A DNA stretch of 6,880 nucleotides from the NCBI GenBank assembly GCA_035505775.1, contig DATJQN010000008.1, forward strand, positions 1 to 6,880, given 5' to 3'. The notes below the pieces were generated by a model. The model saw only the letters and a program-made list of their open reading frames with translations, ran no database searches and was not told where the DNA came from. Shown here piece after piece: positions 1 to 5,963 of the stretch. This DNA is from JAJXZP01 sp035505775 (lineage in GTDB: Bacteria; Spirochaetota; Spirochaetia; Treponematales; Rectinemataceae). Both the position numbers and the translations under genes were made by a program. Position 1 is the stretch's first letter. Every line of letters begins with the position of its first letter.

Positions 1-1257
1 GATGCCCAGCTCCTGTCCCTGTCCTGGAACGAGGCGGGGCGCAGGTCCTCGCTCTCCCAGCTCTGGCTCGTCGCCTTCCGGAACCGCAAACCGTACAGGA
101 CGGCCGCTGAGAACCGGCAGGGTCTCTACCTGGCCACCGGCTTCGTCGTCAACCCGACCACGCGCGACAAGTACGGCCGGACCATGGACGACCGCCGGCT
201 CGACTCCGTCGTCGTCGACATGAAAGACGATTTCGGCCGTCTCCGCTTCGTGCCCAACGACCCCCTCCTTCGGAGGATGGGGAAGGTCGCAAACCCGCTC
301 GATGTCGAGTCCTTCGTGGCCCAATGGAAGGCCAAGGGACGCTACCTCATAGCGAGGATTCCCGTCTTCAAGGACCAGGTCGTCTACGAGTACGACGGCG
401 GGAAGTACGCGGTCTGGGACTCCGTCGAGCAGGCTCCCTGGCGGGGCGTGGTGACCAGGAAACTGCCGCCCGCTCCGACCGTTCCGGCACCGAGCGGAAC
501 CGGGCCGGGGCTCTCCGAGCTTCCCTCTCCGCCGGCCACGCCACAGACGGAAAGCGATCTCATGAAGGAATACTGGGTCGATCCCTATTCCGAGGACGTG
601 TGGGCGTACAACGTGGCCATTGCGAACGAGATCATCGCCCGCGGATTCGACGAAGTGCAGTTCGACTACATCCGATTCCCTACGGACGGCGAGAACATCG
701 ACAACGCGAGCTACCGGTGGCGCGATCCCGGGATGGACAAGGAGAGCGCCCTCGCTTCCTTCCTGAGCTATGCCCGCGAGAACATTGCGGCGCCGATCAG
801 CATAGACATCTACGGAGCCAACGGCTGGTACCGCTCCGGCGTGCGCACGGGACAGGATGTGGAGCTCCTCGCGAAGTACGTCGACGTCATCTGCCCGATG
901 CTGTATCCCTCGCACTTCGAGCAGGACTTCCTCGCCCAGTCGCCGGCTACCGAACGTCCCTACCGGATCTATCATATCGGCACGCTCCGCACCTACTACA
1001 TGGCGCGCAAGCGCGTGGTCGTCCGTCCCTATGTCCAGGCGTTCTACATGAACGTGAAGTACGACCGGCAGTACTACAATCTGGACTACGTGAAGCGCGA
1101 GGTCGCGGGCGTGCGGGATTCCATCAATCTGGGCATGACCTTCTGGAACAACGGCGGACGTTACGACGATGTTCCCGTCCTCGAACTCGATCCGAACGGC
1201 AAACTGATCCAGGAAGGGGCCGCGACCACCGGCGCAGGATCTGACATTCTCAACTGA
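1..1257 (+). CDS. DUF4015-type glycoside-hydrolase-like protein, 5' end missing
   Basis: The reading frame is open from base 1 to a TGA at 1255-1257, giving 418 residues. The ATG at 184 is internal, because the family's first barrel strand (GLYLATGF, residues 41-48) lies upstream of it, so the true start is off the window. Further family blocks follow in order: VVVDMKDD (70-77), a Pro/Ser/Thr-rich stretch (about 155-185), WVDPYSEDVWAYN, FDEVQFDYIRFP (216-227), IDIYGANGW (268-276), VDVICPMLYPSHF (294-306) and MTFWNNGGRYDD near residue 380. These match the DUF4015 (PF13200) putative glycosyl hydrolase domain, a TIM barrel related to GH13-type folds. Acidic residues in VDMKDD and FDYIRFP are candidate active-site residues. 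Substrate and activity are unknown, and export cannot be judged without the N-terminus. The gene converges on the LUD gene and ends 72 bases from it. Family assignment is firm; enzymatic function is inferred. Confidence 0.88.
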   Translation, partial: DAQLLSLSWNEAGRRSSLSQLWLVAFRNRKPYRTAAENRQGLYLATGFVVNPTTRDKYGRTMDDRRLDSVVVDMKDDFGRLRFVPNDPLLRRMGKVANPLDVESFVAQWKAKGRYLIARIPVFKDQVVYEYDGGKYAVWDSVEQAPWRGVVTRKLPPAPTVPAPSGTGPGLSELPSPPATPQTESDLMKEYWVDPYSEDVWAYNVAIANEIIARGFDEVQFDYIRFPTDGENIDNASYRWRDPGMDKESALASFLSYARENIAAPISIDIYGANGWYRSGVRTGQDVELLAKYVDVICPMLYPSHFEQDFLAQSPATERPYRIYHIGTLRTYYMARKRVVVRPYVQAFYMNVKYDRQYYNLDYVKREVAGVRDSINLGMTFWNNGGRYDDVPVLELDPNGKLIQEGAATTGAGSDILN

Positions 1258-1265
1258 AGCCGACC

Positions 1266-1297
1266 GGCGCGGATTCCCGACTCGGCCGGGCCGCGCC
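1266..1297. terminator. GC-rich hairpin in the convergent gap
   Basis: GGCGCGG (1266-1272) pairs perfectly with CCGCGCC (1291-1297). A nested four-base stem, CCCG (1276-1279) with CGGG (1287-1290), closes a seven-base loop. It lies nine bases after the stop of the DUF4015 gene, between two convergent genes, where a shared terminator is expected. There is no T-tract on either side, so it is not a canonical intrinsic terminator. It may instead stall polymerase or protect mRNA 3' ends. Confidence 0.45.
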
Positions 1298-1308
1298 ACC
1301 ATCCCCTT

Positions 1309-1329
1309 CCGGAGCAGCGCCCCCTCCGG
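1309..1329 (-). terminator. Small hairpin abutting the LUD stop codon
   Basis: CCGGAG (1309-1314) and CTCCGG (1324-1329) form a six-base-pair stem with a nine-base loop. The stem begins directly after the TAA stop of the LUD gene, which reads on the minus strand. It could act with the hairpin at 1266-1297 as a 3' end structure. It has no run of T and is short, so chance in GC-rich DNA is a real alternative. Confidence 0.3.
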
Positions 1330-1971
1330 TTAGTAGCCCAGATTCTCCCCGACGACGATCACCGTGAAGTCGGACAGGCTGGGTTTCCGGCGCAGAATCT
1401 GGTAGACACGGCAGATCCGCGTCTCGCCCTGACAGTCCTGGCAGAGCCCCGCCTTGGTGCAGGGATTGGGCCGGTCGAGCCGCTTGTTGTTGAGCGGGGC
1501 GGCGCGGGTTTCGATCCGGGCGAGGGCCTCGTCGAGATCACGGACGATCTTGTTGGTCCCGACGACCACGACGGTTTTCCTGGGCCCGAAGGTGAGCGCG
1601 GCGACGCGGTTGCCGTTGCCGTCGACATTGACGATGTCGCCTTCGAGCGTGACGGCGTTGGATCCGGAGAGAAACAGATCGCAGGTCAGCTGCGCGCGAA
1701 GTATTTCCAGCTTGCGCGTCGGGTCGAGTCCGGGGGCGTTGTGATCGAGGATGGTCCCGCCGAGTTCCTTGATCCGATCGGAGGCGCCGAGCGCGCGCAC
1801 CGTCATCGAACCACCGAAACCGACGCTCATGCCCGGTCGAACGAAGCTGGCGACAAGCTCGAGGGCCTCCGCGGCGCCATGCACATACTGGGCATCGAAA
1901 CCGTTCCTTTTCAGTGCCTCGCAGGCCGCGCGACCGATCGTCTCACTGTGCCACTGTTCGACGGCGCTCAT
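1330..1971 (-). CDS. Stand-alone LUD domain protein (LutC/YkgG-like, DUF162)
   Basis: A 213-residue protein whose full length fits a single LUD domain (PF02589), the domain of LutC and part of LutB in lactate utilisation. Recognisable blocks are GFGGSMTVRALG (51-62), DHNAPGLDP (77-85), SGSNAVTLEGDIVN (102-115), VDGNGNRVAAL (116-126) and VVVVGTNKIVRDLDEA (134-149). A C-terminal cluster Cys171-x5-Cys177-x2-Cys180-x6-Cys187 could bind a metal or iron-sulphur centre; to my knowledge single-domain members of this family often carry it. The start is set at the second of two adjacent ATGs because AGGAGG lies five bases before it and a promoter lies just upstream. The frame stays open to an ATG at 2058, but that lies upstream of the promoter's expected transcription start. 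No lutA, lutB or lactate permease is adjacent, so a role in lactate oxidation is unproven. The protein is probably cytoplasmic, with no membrane segment. Confidence 0.88.
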   Translation of the reverse strand: MSAVEQWHSETIGRAACEALKRNGFDAQYVHGAAEALELVASFVRPGMSVGFGGSMTVRALGASDRIKELGGTILDHNAPGLDPTRKLEILRAQLTCDLFLSGSNAVTLEGDIVNVDGNGNRVAALTFGPRKTVVVVGTNKIVRDLDEALARIETRAAPLNNKRLDRPNPCTKAGLCQDCQGETRICRVYQILRRKPSLSDFTVIVVGENLGY

Positions 1972-1976
1972 CATTC

Positions 1977-1982
1977 CCTCCT
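1977..1982 (-). promoter_or_regulatory. Shine-Dalgarno that fixes the LUD start
   Basis: The minus strand reads AGGAGG here, followed by GA and two consecutive ATG codons. Spacing is two bases to the first ATG (1974) and five to the second (1971). The second spacing is the workable one, so translation probably starts at 1971; the difference is one methionine. Confidence 0.7.
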
Positions 1983-2001
1983 CGCACTCCAGACCGGGAG
2001 A

Positions 2002-2030
2002 ATCATACGGCGGGTCCCCGGAGCTGTAAA
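2002..2030 (-). promoter_or_regulatory. Sigma70-like promoter of the LUD gene
   Basis: On the minus strand, TTTACA (2025-2030, five of six bases of the -35 consensus) is separated by exactly 17 bp from TATGAT (2002-2007, five of six of the -10 consensus). The predicted transcription start is near 1995, giving a leader of about 24 bases to the ATG at 1971. It lies in the 99-bp gap after the small exported protein gene. Its position means LUD can be transcribed on its own, and it argues against the longer upstream start for LUD. Confidence 0.65.
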
Positions 2031-2070
2031 GGGAAAAGCGGCCATTGAGTGATCGCACATCGTTTCAGAC

Positions 2071-2649
2071 TCAGGGCCGGGCGCCTGCGGCGAGTGCCGA
2101 ATACTCGGCGAGCGCCGCGGCCGCGCCGCGGGAGGCCTGTTGCTCGTCCACCCAGAAGGCCTCGATGGCCGTCTCGAGGTCGACGCCGGCTTCGAGCCCT
2201 GCCTGACTGCCAAGCAGCTCCGGACGGCTGTTTGACAGCTCGTCGCAGAGGCTGCGCGCGTCCGCCAGGCGTGCAAGGGTCGCATACAGGGAGAGGCACG
2301 TGCGGTAGATTGCAGCCGCCGATTCCGTGGCGCCGGACTCCTCGGCGTCCATGCCGGCGTTGTACTCCGCCTGAACCGATGTATAGAGGTCGGGGAATAG
2401 GCTGTCCGCCTCCGCTTCCTCGGCCGCGCTGCGCGCGTCGTCGACGGCGAGCCGGAGAGAATCCGCGCGGGTCTGAGTCTGCGCGGGGCCGCGCTCGGGC
2501 AGGGGAGCGGCACTTGCGCAGGAGAGCATGAGCAGGGAAACGACGGCCAGCCCGAACAGGATCATGGCCCCCGCCATGCGCAGACTGCGGTGGAGAAAAG
2601 AACCGGGACGAGAAACGGAGAACAATCCAGACCATAGGAGGGCAGTCAT
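2071..2649 (-). CDS. Small helical exported protein, probable lipoprotein
   Basis: I do not recognise this gene by name. From the ATG at 2649 it is 192 residues. This start is preferred because GAGGGA lies seven bases upstream. In-frame ATGs at 2577 and 2565 lack a good ribosome binding site but would give a more normal signal peptide length. A basic stretch (HRSLR) precedes a hydrophobic segment (about residues 28-41) ending MLSC at Cys44, an imperfect lipobox of the relaxed spirochaete kind. Signal peptidase I cleavage after ASA or SAA is an alternative. The mature part is Ala/Glu/Asp-rich and helical. Residues 62-130 follow a pattern like R..A.D.A....FP..Y..A...YN.G......A...Y......Y, reminiscent of TPR-like or DUF4398-type repeats. 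Two more cysteines occur (118, 135). It is probably anchored at the cell envelope, perhaps as a scaffold. It lies 217 bases after the sensor kinase gene and 99 before LUD, on the same strand. Confidence 0.65.
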   Translation of the reverse strand: MTALLWSGLFSVSRPGSFLHRSLRMAGAMILFGLAVVSLLMLSCASAAPLPERGPAQTQTRADSLRLAVDDARSAAEEAEADSLFPDLYTSVQAEYNAGMDAEESGATESAAAIYRTCLSLYATLARLADARSLCDELSNSRPELLGSQAGLEAGVDLETAIEAFWVDEQQASRGAAAALAEYSALAAGARP

Positions 2650-2670
2650 ATCGGCATCCCTCGTCCCGGT
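2602..2670 (-). promoter_or_regulatory. 11-bp inverted repeat over the ribosome binding site
   Basis: ACCGGGACGAG (2602-2612) is the exact reverse complement of CTCGTCCCGGT (2660-2670). In a minus-strand transcript the two arms could form an 11-bp stem around a loop of about 47 bases. The first arm includes the leading GAG of the GAGGGA ribosome binding site (2657-2662), and the loop holds the ATG at 2649. Such a stem could reduce translation initiation. It could also be chance in GC-rich DNA, or the arm near the promoter could be a protein-binding half-site. Confidence 0.35.
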
Positions 2671-2866
2671 AGTATACACCCCCTGATGGGAAACGGGGCA
2701 GGCTCCTGCGGCCAAACCCTACAGAGTTACGATATCCCGGGGCGCCGGTCAGCGTCCAATACGTATATGGCAAGCCTCGATACCTTGAGGGCATATCCTC
2801 TGTCTTTCCGGAAATCAGGCCCGCCCGCCCCTGCGCCGAGTCGCTGCCGCCCCGGGATCGGACCGG
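2650..2866 (-). promoter_or_regulatory. 217-bp intergenic region upstream of the small exported protein
   Basis: No gene fits here. On the minus strand, TATACT (2671-2676) is a good -10 hexamer, but the 17-bp-spaced position holds GCCCCG, a poor -35. A start there would leave a leader of about 15 bases. An AT-richer island (about 2755-2815) carries two perfect palindromes, ATACGTAT (2759-2766) and TTTCCGGAAA (2805-2814). An 11-bp inverted repeat spans ATCCCGGGGCG (2734-2744) and CGCCCCGGGAT (2848-2858). I see no convincing terminator with a T-tract after the kinase gene. The region looks regulatory, but no operator family can be named. Confidence 0.4.
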
Positions 2867-5800
2867 CTATTCGGCGAAAGGGATGCGAAGCTCCACGCGA
2901 AGGCCCTGTGATGATCTGAGGCTCATCGTTCCGCGGAGCTGGCCCGCGAGGGTATCCACGAGCTGCAGGCCGAGACTGTTTGCGGTGCGCCAGTCGAATC
3001 CTTCGGGAAGTCCGACGCCGTCGTCTTCGACAACCAGGAGAATCGCCTGCCCGTCACGGGAAAGCGAGACCACGACGGTCCCGGCGCGGCCCTGGGGAAA
3101 GGCGTACTTGATGCAGTTGGTCAGAAGCTCGTTCAGGATGAGTCCCAGGGTCACGGCATGCCGAGTATCGAGCTTGATGTCCAGGATTTCCCGCCGTATC
3201 CGGAGGCCCTGCATCTCGAAGCCGTGCGTCCTCTGGAGAAGCGCGAGCAGTTCCTCGACATAGGGTCTGCTGTCCATCGTCTCCATGGCGGTACCGTGGG
3301 AGAGCAGCTCGTAGATCAGGGCGACCGACTGCACCCTCGCCTGCATGTCCCGGAGAAAGCTCTTGCTCGCCGGATCGGCGATTCTCTGCTCCTCGAGGCT
3401 GAGCAGGCTGGAGATGATTCCGAGGTTGTTCTTGGTCCGGTGTTCCAGTTCGCGGACGAGCATGTCCTTCTGTTCGAGCGAGCGGCCGAGCTCGGCAAGC
3501 GCGCGCTGCTCCTCCGTGAGGTCGATGAACGAAACCACCACTCTCGCCCAGTCCGACTCGTGACCCGGGGCGATCCCCAGCCGCATTTTCGCCCGCTTCT
3601 CCTCGCCCGAGGGGAGAAGGATGCGTTTGTCTTCCTCGTACAGCTGATGACCGGCATGGAGGAAGGCCAGCTGCCCGCCGAAGGTGGCGGGGTTGTAGGT
3701 ACCGAGCGAGGTCAGGTCACCGGAGAGCACCTGGTCCCTGGATGCGGCGCCGATGAGTTCCCGGTATTCCCGATTGGCGTCGGTGATCCGGACCTTCCTG
3801 GCATACTCGGTCACGAGCTCCGGGTGGAGCCGGAAGTGCTCCGCCAGGTCTTCGGTTCCGCCGGCCCGCAGTTCATCCAGGCCCTGCTTGAGCGCGGAGA
3901 AGTCCTCTTCGAGAAGGGCGGTCAGGGCATTGTCGAAGATGAACTTGTAGTGGCTTTCCATGCGGCGCCGCTCCGACTCCGCCCGGTCCAGCTCGCTCTG
4001 GTCGCGGACTATGGCGAAGGTGCCGATGAACCGTCCCTGTGCGTCCTGGCGCGGGCTGGCGACGACGACGATGGACTTCGTCCGTCCTTCCCCCGTCCTG
4101 ATGCTGATGCGGTATTCGTCGAGTCGTCCCTTGCGCCGGTTCATCGTCTGGCCTGCGACGATGGCCGCGTTCTCGCCGTCAAGAAAGGAATCGAGCCGGG
4201 CGCCGACAAGCGCTCCCTCTGCCACGCCGAAGATCCGGTGCGCCGCGGGATTGGCGACCACGAACCGATCCTCCGCATCCACGATGCAAATTCCCTCGTA
4301 CAGATTGGCGACGAGCTCGCGATATTGACTTTCCTGCCGAAGCGACGCTTCCTCCTGCCGTACTGCGTCCGAGACGTCCTGGATCACGCCGAAGATCCGC
4401 CGCGACGCGGCGTCATACTCGGCGCGAGAGTGGATGTCCACGACCCGGCCGTCCAGGGGGCGGCGTATCTTGAACCGGACATCGTAGGGCTTCCGTCCCG
4501 CGACGAGGTCCTCCAGCGCCTCGTCCAGCAGCCGGCGATATTCCGGAAGCGGCAGCTTCTGGACGCTCTTGATCAGGTCATCCGGCCGAACCAGACCGTA
4601 GATGCTCATCGCTCCCGACGAAGCCCTGACCGTTCCGCCGTTCAGGTCGAACTCCCAGTTGCCGAATCCGGCAAGCTGCTCTGCCCTGCGGAGCGACTCC
4701 TCGCTCTCCCTGAGCATGGTCTGGGCGTTCTGCGTCTCCGTGATATCCTCGACCATGAAGATCACGGCGGGCGTTTCCCAGTCGGTGACCAGAGAGGCGT
4801 AGACTCGGGCGCTGATGAGCCGGCCGTCGTGCGTGCGCAGTTTCCGCACCTTGCCCGAACCGCTCGAGTCTCCCCCCAGGGTGGACACGACCTCCAGCCG
4901 TTCCTCCGCCTCGACCCACATCCCCAGCTCGAGTCCAGTCTTTCCGAGCAGCTCCTCGCGCTCGTAGGCGAAGGTGCGGCAGAAGGCGGGGTTGACGTCG
5001 ATGATCCTGCCCTCCTCGGGAGTCGAGAGGGCGATGGCCAGGGGGCTGTTGTCGAAGATGAGCCTGAACCGGGCTTCGCTCCGGCGAAGCGCCTCCTCCG
5101 CCGCATTGAGCTCGGTGATGTCCCTGATGATGGCGAGGGTGCCTATCACGGTTTCGCCGTCCCATCGGGGGGTGGCCACGACGCTCACCTTTCTGCGGGC
5201 CCCGTCGCTGCTGAGGATCTCGAACACGTACTCGCTGCGCAGCCCGCGTTTCCGGAGATCCGTTTGGTAGCCGACAATCCGGGCGTTCTCCGTGTCCATG
5301 AACTCGCCGAGGCAATGGCCCGTGAGCGACTCCCCGTGCATGCGGAAGATTCCGTGGGCGGCCGGATTCGCGTAGATGAAGCGGTCCTCCAGATCGACCA
5401 CGAGTATGCCCGCGTCGATGTTCTCGACCAGGGATCGGTACTGCTCCTCCGAGCGCCTCAGCGCGTCACGATTGGCGGTGACTTCCATCGTGGCCGCATG
5501 GAGCTTGAGCGCCATCCTGATGGAGGCGGATAGCACGGTGGCGCCGGCACTCTTGAGTATGTAGCCGTAGTTCGTGATCTTTTCGGCGCGTTCGACGAGA
5601 TCGTGTTCGGTATGCGAGGAGAGGAAGACCACGGGCAGGTCGTGCTCTTTCAGAATTTCCCGGGCGGCCTGTGTCCCGTCCATGCCGCGTCCCAGGTCTA
5701 TGTCCATCAAAATGAGGTCGAAGCGCTCGGTCCGCCCGCGGACCAGATCGACTGCCGCCTCGCCGCTGGGCACATGGACCACCTCGTAGCCCTCGGACTG

Positions 5801-5875
5801 GAGTGTCTTCATCTCCGAAAGTGCGATTATGGCCTCGTCCTCGACGAGCAGCAGGCGTCTCGCGACAGTCGGCAT
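2867..5875 (-). CDS. Soluble REC-PAS5-HisKA_2 sensor histidine kinase
   Basis: The protein has 1002 residues; the start has AGGAGG four bases upstream. An N-terminal receiver (about 5-125) has acidic E12/D13, phosphoacceptor D58 in LILMDID, S86 and K108 in YILKSAG. Five PAS-like domains follow: about 145-258, 266-382, 395-504, 517-633 and 641-790. The second and third lie between two copies of one PAS type (first and fourth). The fifth has the variant block LLEEDFSALKQGLDELR...HPELV...ITDANREY. The kinase core is HisKA_2 type, with H812 in ELEHRTKNN, N-box LNELLTN (914-920), G1 DDGVGLP (951-957) and G2 SLGLQLV. All catalytic residues are present. There is no membrane segment, so it senses cytoplasmic or diffusible signals such as redox, gas or small ligands; no cofactor can be assigned. 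The receiver first, kinase last order suggests a phosphorelay or receiver-gated kinase. No partner output regulator is in the window. The phosphatase gene lies 86 bases upstream on the same strand. Confidence 0.93.
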   Translation of the reverse strand: MPTVARRLLLVEDEAIIALSEMKTLQSEGYEVVHVPSGEAAVDLVRGRTERFDLILMDIDLGRGMDGTQAAREILKEHDLPVVFLSSHTEHDLVERAEKITNYGYILKSAGATVLSASIRMALKLHAATMEVTANRDALRRSEEQYRSLVENIDAGILVVDLEDRFIYANPAAHGIFRMHGESLTGHCLGEFMDTENARIVGYQTDLRKRGLRSEYVFEILSSDGARRKVSVVATPRWDGETVIGTLAIIRDITELNAAEEALRRSEARFRLIFDNSPLAIALSTPEEGRIIDVNPAFCRTFAYEREELLGKTGLELGMWVEAEERLEVVSTLGGDSSGSGKVRKLRTHDGRLISARVYASLVTDWETPAVIFMVEDITETQNAQTMLRESEESLRRAEQLAGFGNWEFDLNGGTVRASSGAMSIYGLVRPDDLIKSVQKLPLPEYRRLLDEALEDLVAGRKPYDVRFKIRRPLDGRVVDIHSRAEYDAASRRIFGVIQDVSDAVRQEEASLRQESQYRELVANLYEGICIVDAEDRFVVANPAAHRIFGVAEGALVGARLDSFLDGENAAIVAGQTMNRRKGRLDEYRISIRTGEGRTKSIVVVASPRQDAQGRFIGTFAIVRDQSELDRAESERRRMESHYKFIFDNALTALLEEDFSALKQGLDELRAGGTEDLAEHFRLHPELVTEYARKVRITDANREYRELIGAASRDQVLSGDLTSLGTYNPATFGGQLAFLHAGHQLYEEDKRILLPSGEEKRAKMRLGIAPGHESDWARVVVSFIDLTEEQRALAELGRSLEQKDMLVRELEHRTKNNLGIISSLLSLEEQRIADPASKSFLRDMQARVQSVALIYELLSHGTAMETMDSRPYVEELLALLQRTHGFEMQGLRIRREILDIKLDTRHAVTLGLILNELLTNCIKYAFPQGRAGTVVVSLSRDGQAILLVVEDDGVGLPEGFDWRTANSLGLQLVDTLAGQLRGTMSLRSSQGLRVELRIPFAE

Positions 5876-5905
5876 CCGTCCTCCTGGGCCGCAGTCTACT
5901 GAATA

Positions 5906-5933
5906 ATTGTGTGGGCCTCCGCCGCCGCGTCAA
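5906..5933 (-). promoter_or_regulatory. Candidate promoter of the sensor kinase gene
   Basis: On the minus strand, TTGACG (5928-5933, five of six of the -35 consensus) is followed after 16 bp by CACAAT (5906-5911, four of six of the -10 consensus). The predicted start near 5899 leaves a leader of about 24 bases that contains the AGGAGG at 5880-5885. The site lies wholly in the 86-bp gap after the phosphatase stop. The -10 match and spacer are only fair, so co-transcription with the phosphatase is also possible. Confidence 0.42.
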
Positions 5934-5938
5934 GGCTG

Positions 5939-5963
5939 GAGGAGCGGAAGCCCGTCCCTCCTC
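5939..5963 (-). other. Weak hairpin at the phosphatase 3' end
   Basis: GAGGAG (5939-5944) pairs with CTCCTC (5958-5963), which overlaps the TGA stop of the phosphatase gene; the loop is 13 bases. There is no T-tract, so it is at best a weak 3' structure and may not stop read-through into the kinase gene. Confidence 0.2.

Noticed and set aside
184..186. ATG at 184 as the start of the DUF4015 gene
   Set aside because: The frame is open to base 1, and the conserved strand GLYLATGF is encoded upstream of this ATG.
324..1244. A 306-codon frame overlapping the DUF4015 gene in another plus-strand frame
   Set aside because: It is Arg/Gly/His-rich with no family motif, while the other frame carries all DUF4015 blocks without interruption.
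1972..2058. N-terminal extension of the LUD protein from an ATG at 2058
   Set aside because: The extension (MRSLNGRFSLYSS...) has no ribosome binding site and overlaps a strong promoter whose start point is downstream of 2058. The LUD domain begins normally from 1971.
2003..2794. A 263-codon minus-strand frame overlapping the small exported protein gene
   Set aside because: The product is extremely Arg/Gly/Pro-rich with no signal or domain. The other frame has a hydrophobic signal, a ribosome binding site and a coherent helical pattern.
3158..5533. A 791-codon open frame on the plus strand, antisense to the sensor kinase
   Set aside because: The minus-strand frame has clear receiver, PAS and kinase motifs along its whole length. 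The antisense product shows no recognisable domain and is the usual shadow of a GC-rich coding strand.
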